NCBI GenBank assembly: GCA_020054965.1 | Contig: JAIMZO010000105.1 | Coordinates: 1-6,077, forward strand | DNA from: Spirochaeta sp. | Lineage (GTDB): Bacteria > Spirochaetota > Spirochaetia > Sphaerochaetales > Sphaerochaetaceae | Direction: 5' to 3' | Length of the DNA stretch: 6,077 bases | Made by a program: the position numbers and the translations under genes | Notes under the pieces: generated by a model | What the model was told of the DNA's origin: nothing | Seen by the model: only the letters and a program-made list of their open reading frames with translations | The model's database searches: none | Shown: positions 5,221-6,077 of the stretch, piece by piece | How the letters are laid out: each line of letters begins with the position of its first letter | Numbering within the stretch: position 1 is the stretch's first letter

Positions 5221-6077
5221 ATGAAGATGGGAAAAGTTCCAATTCTCGAGACGATCAACAAGATTCCTGGTGGATTGATGGTAGTACCTTTGGTACTCGG
5301 TGTATTGACCAATACATTCTTTCCTGCAGCATTGGAGATTGGTAGTTTTACCACGGCTTTCTTCAAGTCAGGTGCACTTACCTTGATTGCATTGCTCTTT
5401 TTCTGCAGTGGAGCACAGATTCAGTTCAGAACTGCCGGTATGTCACTCTATAAAGGAGTGGTCCTCAATTCCAGCAAGGTTCTCTTCGGTGTAAGTTTCG
5501 GCGTTATCTTCGCAAAACTTGCCGGTCCTGAAGCTGCATTCCTCGGTGTCACACCGCTTGCCATGATCAGTGCCATGTCCAACAGTAATGGTGGACTTTA
5601 TACGGCACTTGCTTCAAAATATGGTGATGAGTCCGATGTTGGTGCCATCGCCGTCATCTCCTCCAATGATGGACCTTTCTTCGAAATGGCTTTCATGGGT
5701 GTTGCCGGAGTTGCAAACATTCCACTCATGAGTCTTGTAGCAGTCATCGTTCCCATCATTGTTGGTATGATCCTTGGAAACCTTGATGAGAGAATCAGGG
5801 AGTTCCTCAAGCCCGGTATGTTCATTGCTATCTTCACCTTCTCATTTCCTCTTGGTGCAGGACTGAGTCTGCAGACGATCATTGAAGCCGGCCTTCCCGG
5901 TATCGTCCTTGGACTGATGACCCTTATCCTCACCGGTGGTCCTTCCTACTTCATCTTCAAGTGGTTGGTTCCCAGGAAGTCAAGGAGAACTGCTGCCGTA
6001 GGTGCTGCCGTCGGTACCTCTGCCGGCAACTCAATTGCCACCCCGGCTGCCATTGCATTGGTGGACCCAGCTTGGGC
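5221..6077 (+). CDS. kdgT: 2-keto-3-deoxygluconate permease (KdgT family), 3' end outside window
   Basis: 285 codons are present with no stop; the E. coli protein is about 327 residues, so some 40 residues lie beyond the edge. KdgT is an inner-membrane secondary transporter that takes up 2-keto-3-deoxygluconate, an intermediate of pectin and hexuronate breakdown, with protons. Family features seen: INKIPGGLMVVPLVLG (12-27), FFCSGAQI (60-67), the AMSNSNGGLYTAL segment (118-130), SSNDGPFFEMAFMGVAG (147-163), the LGNLDERIREF segment (185-195) and a Gly/Ala-rich GTSAGNSIATPAAIA (265-279) near the end of the fragment. These follow the E. coli order closely. The gene diverges from the secreted-protein gene across about 120 bases, which must hold its promoter; no sharp -35/-10 pair is obvious there on this strand. 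Neighbouring hexuronate catabolic genes are expected downstream but are not visible. Confidence 0.92.
   Translation, partial: MKMGKVPILETINKIPGGLMVVPLVLGVLTNTFFPAALEIGSFTTAFFKSGALTLIALLFFCSGAQIQFRTAGMSLYKGVVLNSSKVLFGVSFGVIFAKLAGPEAAFLGVTPLAMISAMSNSNGGLYTALASKYGDESDVGAIAVISSNDGPFFEMAFMGVAGVANIPLMSLVAVIVPIIVGMILGNLDERIREFLKPGMFIAIFTFSFPLGAGLSLQTIIEAGLPGIVLGLMTLILTGGPSYFIFKWLVPRKSRRTAAVGAAVGTSAGNSIATPAAIALVDPAW

Noticed and set aside
5598..5933. Minus-strand open frame of 111 codons inside kdgT
   Set aside because: It is the antisense shadow of a well-recognised permease; the product has no recognisable features.

Overview
This is a bacterial chromosomal segment of moderate GC. Relaxed lipobox and gene families are compatible with a free-living spirochaete such as a Sphaerochaeta-like organism, but that placement is an inference from general impression and no marker gene in the window proves it.

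Layout. Bases 1-218 hold the N-terminal part of a membrane sensor on the minus strand (7TM histidine-kinase-type N-terminus), cut by the window edge. Diverging from it on the plus strand are a small membrane methyltransferase of the isoprenylcysteine/phospholipid methyltransferase type (278-790) and, 24 bases later, a response regulator with an HD-GYP output domain (815-1840), expected to degrade cyclic di-GMP. Bases 1841-2491 contain no intact gene. On the minus strand they hold what I read as a decayed tyrosine recombinase with a stop codon, a frameshift and a lost catalytic arginine. They then hold a promoter and an unusual run of inverted repeats ahead of the next gene. Bases 2492-3430 encode a cation diffusion facilitator whose usual metal ligands are mostly replaced.

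Convergent with it, with no base between the two stop codons, is an EstD/FrmB-type serine esterase (3431-4188, minus) broken by a single frameshift at a C4T4 run. Diverging from the esterase is a small lipoprotein (4315-4665, plus). Its end overlaps by 9 bases the end of a convergent gene for a small secreted protein (4657-5097, minus). The latter has a consensus -35 box placed so that its mRNA may be leaderless. Diverging again, a 2-keto-3-deoxygluconate permease (KdgT family) starts at 5221 and runs off the end of the window.

Functionally the genes fall into a signalling block (membrane sensor, HD-GYP regulator), an envelope block (lipoprotein, secreted protein, methyltransferase) and transport or metabolism (CDF exporter, esterase, KDG uptake). 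I see no single multi-gene system that ties the whole window together. The most informative unusual items are the recombinase relic, the palindromic leader of the CDF gene, the atypical CDF ligand set and the esterase frameshift.
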